Part shown: piece by piece, positions 63,727 through 64,000 of the stretch
How the letters are laid out: each line of letters starts with the position of its first letter
Position numbering within the stretch: position 1 is the stretch's first letter
Assembly: GCF_022524345.1 (NCBI RefSeq)
Contig: NZ_JAKWJU010000002.1
Coordinates: 3,534,001 to 3,598,000, forward strand
DNA length: 64,000 nucleotides
Reading direction: 5' to 3'
From: Streptomyces marispadix
GTDB lineage: Bacteria; Actinomycetota; Actinomycetes; Streptomycetales; Streptomycetaceae
The notes under the pieces: generated by a model
Databases searched by the model: none
Told to the model about the DNA's origin: nothing
The model's input: the letters and a program-made list of their open reading frames with translations, nothing else
Program-made: the position numbers and the translations under genes

Positions 63727-63787
63727 CCCGTCCCCATGCCTGACCCGTCCCCGTGCCCGAACCGAGCTCTGACAGGTGGTCGAAGCC

Positions 63788-64000
63788 ATGTCGTTGCGTG
63801 ACGCGCGCATCCTGACGTTCGACGTCGTGGGCACTCTGATCGACTTCGAGGCCGGAATCCTCGCCTGTGTCCATGCTCTCGACCCAGCCGTGGGCGAGCG
63901 CGTGGACGACGCCGAGATCCTCGCCCGCTTCGCGCGGGCGGAAGACGCACAGCAACGACGCACGCCTGAACTGCCGTTCACGCAGATGCTGGCACCGATC
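63788..64000 (+). CDS. HAD-superfamily hydrolase (haloacid-dehalogenase type), 5' part
   Basis: 71 residues before the window ends. LTFDVVGTLIDFEAG is HAD motif I; the second catalytic Asp of DxD is replaced by Val, a pattern seen in haloacid dehalogenase-like members. The rest lies outside the window. Confidence 0.8.
   Translation, partial: MSLRDARILTFDVVGTLIDFEAGILACVHALDPAVGERVDDAEILARFARAEDAQQRRTPELPFTQMLAPI

Overview
The window is very GC-rich, uses GTG as well as ATG starts, and overlaps many genes by ATGA/GTGA. It carries PadR, LacI, ROK and GntR regulators, SigE-type sigma factors, and sugar ABC importers without their own ATPase. All of this fits a Streptomyces-like actinomycete chromosome, probably accessory/arm-type sequence.

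Layout. 1-4.8 kb: the tail of a carbamoyltransferase gene, a large SGNH/GDSL-type protein and an MFS exporter, which looks like the edge of a biosynthetic cluster. 5-10 kb: an aminoglycoside-phosphotransferase-fold kinase, then a group of signalling genes: a PycTM-like Pycsar effector, a divergent Crp/Fnr regulator with a conserved cyclic-nucleotide pocket, and a translationally coupled pair (membrane protein plus class III nucleotide-cyclase-like protein). The last two proteins carry a matching ~28-residue motif at their adjoining ends. This group is the best candidate for an undescribed system. 10.6-22.8 kb: a tricarboxylate uptake and catabolism region (LysR, PrpF, TctC, TctA-TctB fusion, split AbrB, GntR, tricarballylate-dehydrogenase-like flavoprotein, isocitrate/isopropylmalate-type dehydrogenase, Fe-alcohol dehydrogenase of the transhydrogenase type). 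Two of its promoters share a 14-bp sequence containing a perfect palindrome.

22.8-32 kb: a GNAT gene and a sugar/polyol module (ROK regulator, ABC binding protein, two permeases, three Gfo/Idh/MocA dehydrogenases). 32-35.5 kb: an apparent four-gene operon with two paralogous solute-binding lipoproteins but no permease or ATPase. 36-41 kb: a PadR/membrane-protein pair with a perfect palindromic operator, a cupin, and an XRE regulator with two small partner genes. 41-48 kb: an alpha-glucoside module (GH13 enzyme, LacI regulator, ABC binding protein and two permeases). 48-58 kb: a secreted protein, a membrane-anchored HTH protein, a DUF1906 protein, an ECF sigma factor, an acyl-CoA ligase and a 1,323-residue PAS/degenerate-kinase/pseudo-receiver protein. 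58.8-64 kb: tRNA-Ser(GCT) and tRNA-Arg(ACG), followed by a decayed stretch with an inverted pair of paralogous small membrane proteins, a protein-kinase stub, a multiply frameshifted dehydrogenase pseudogene, a GntR regulator and the start of a HAD hydrolase gene.

All functions come from reading the sequence. No database search was run, and family names are judged from motifs and remembered family features.
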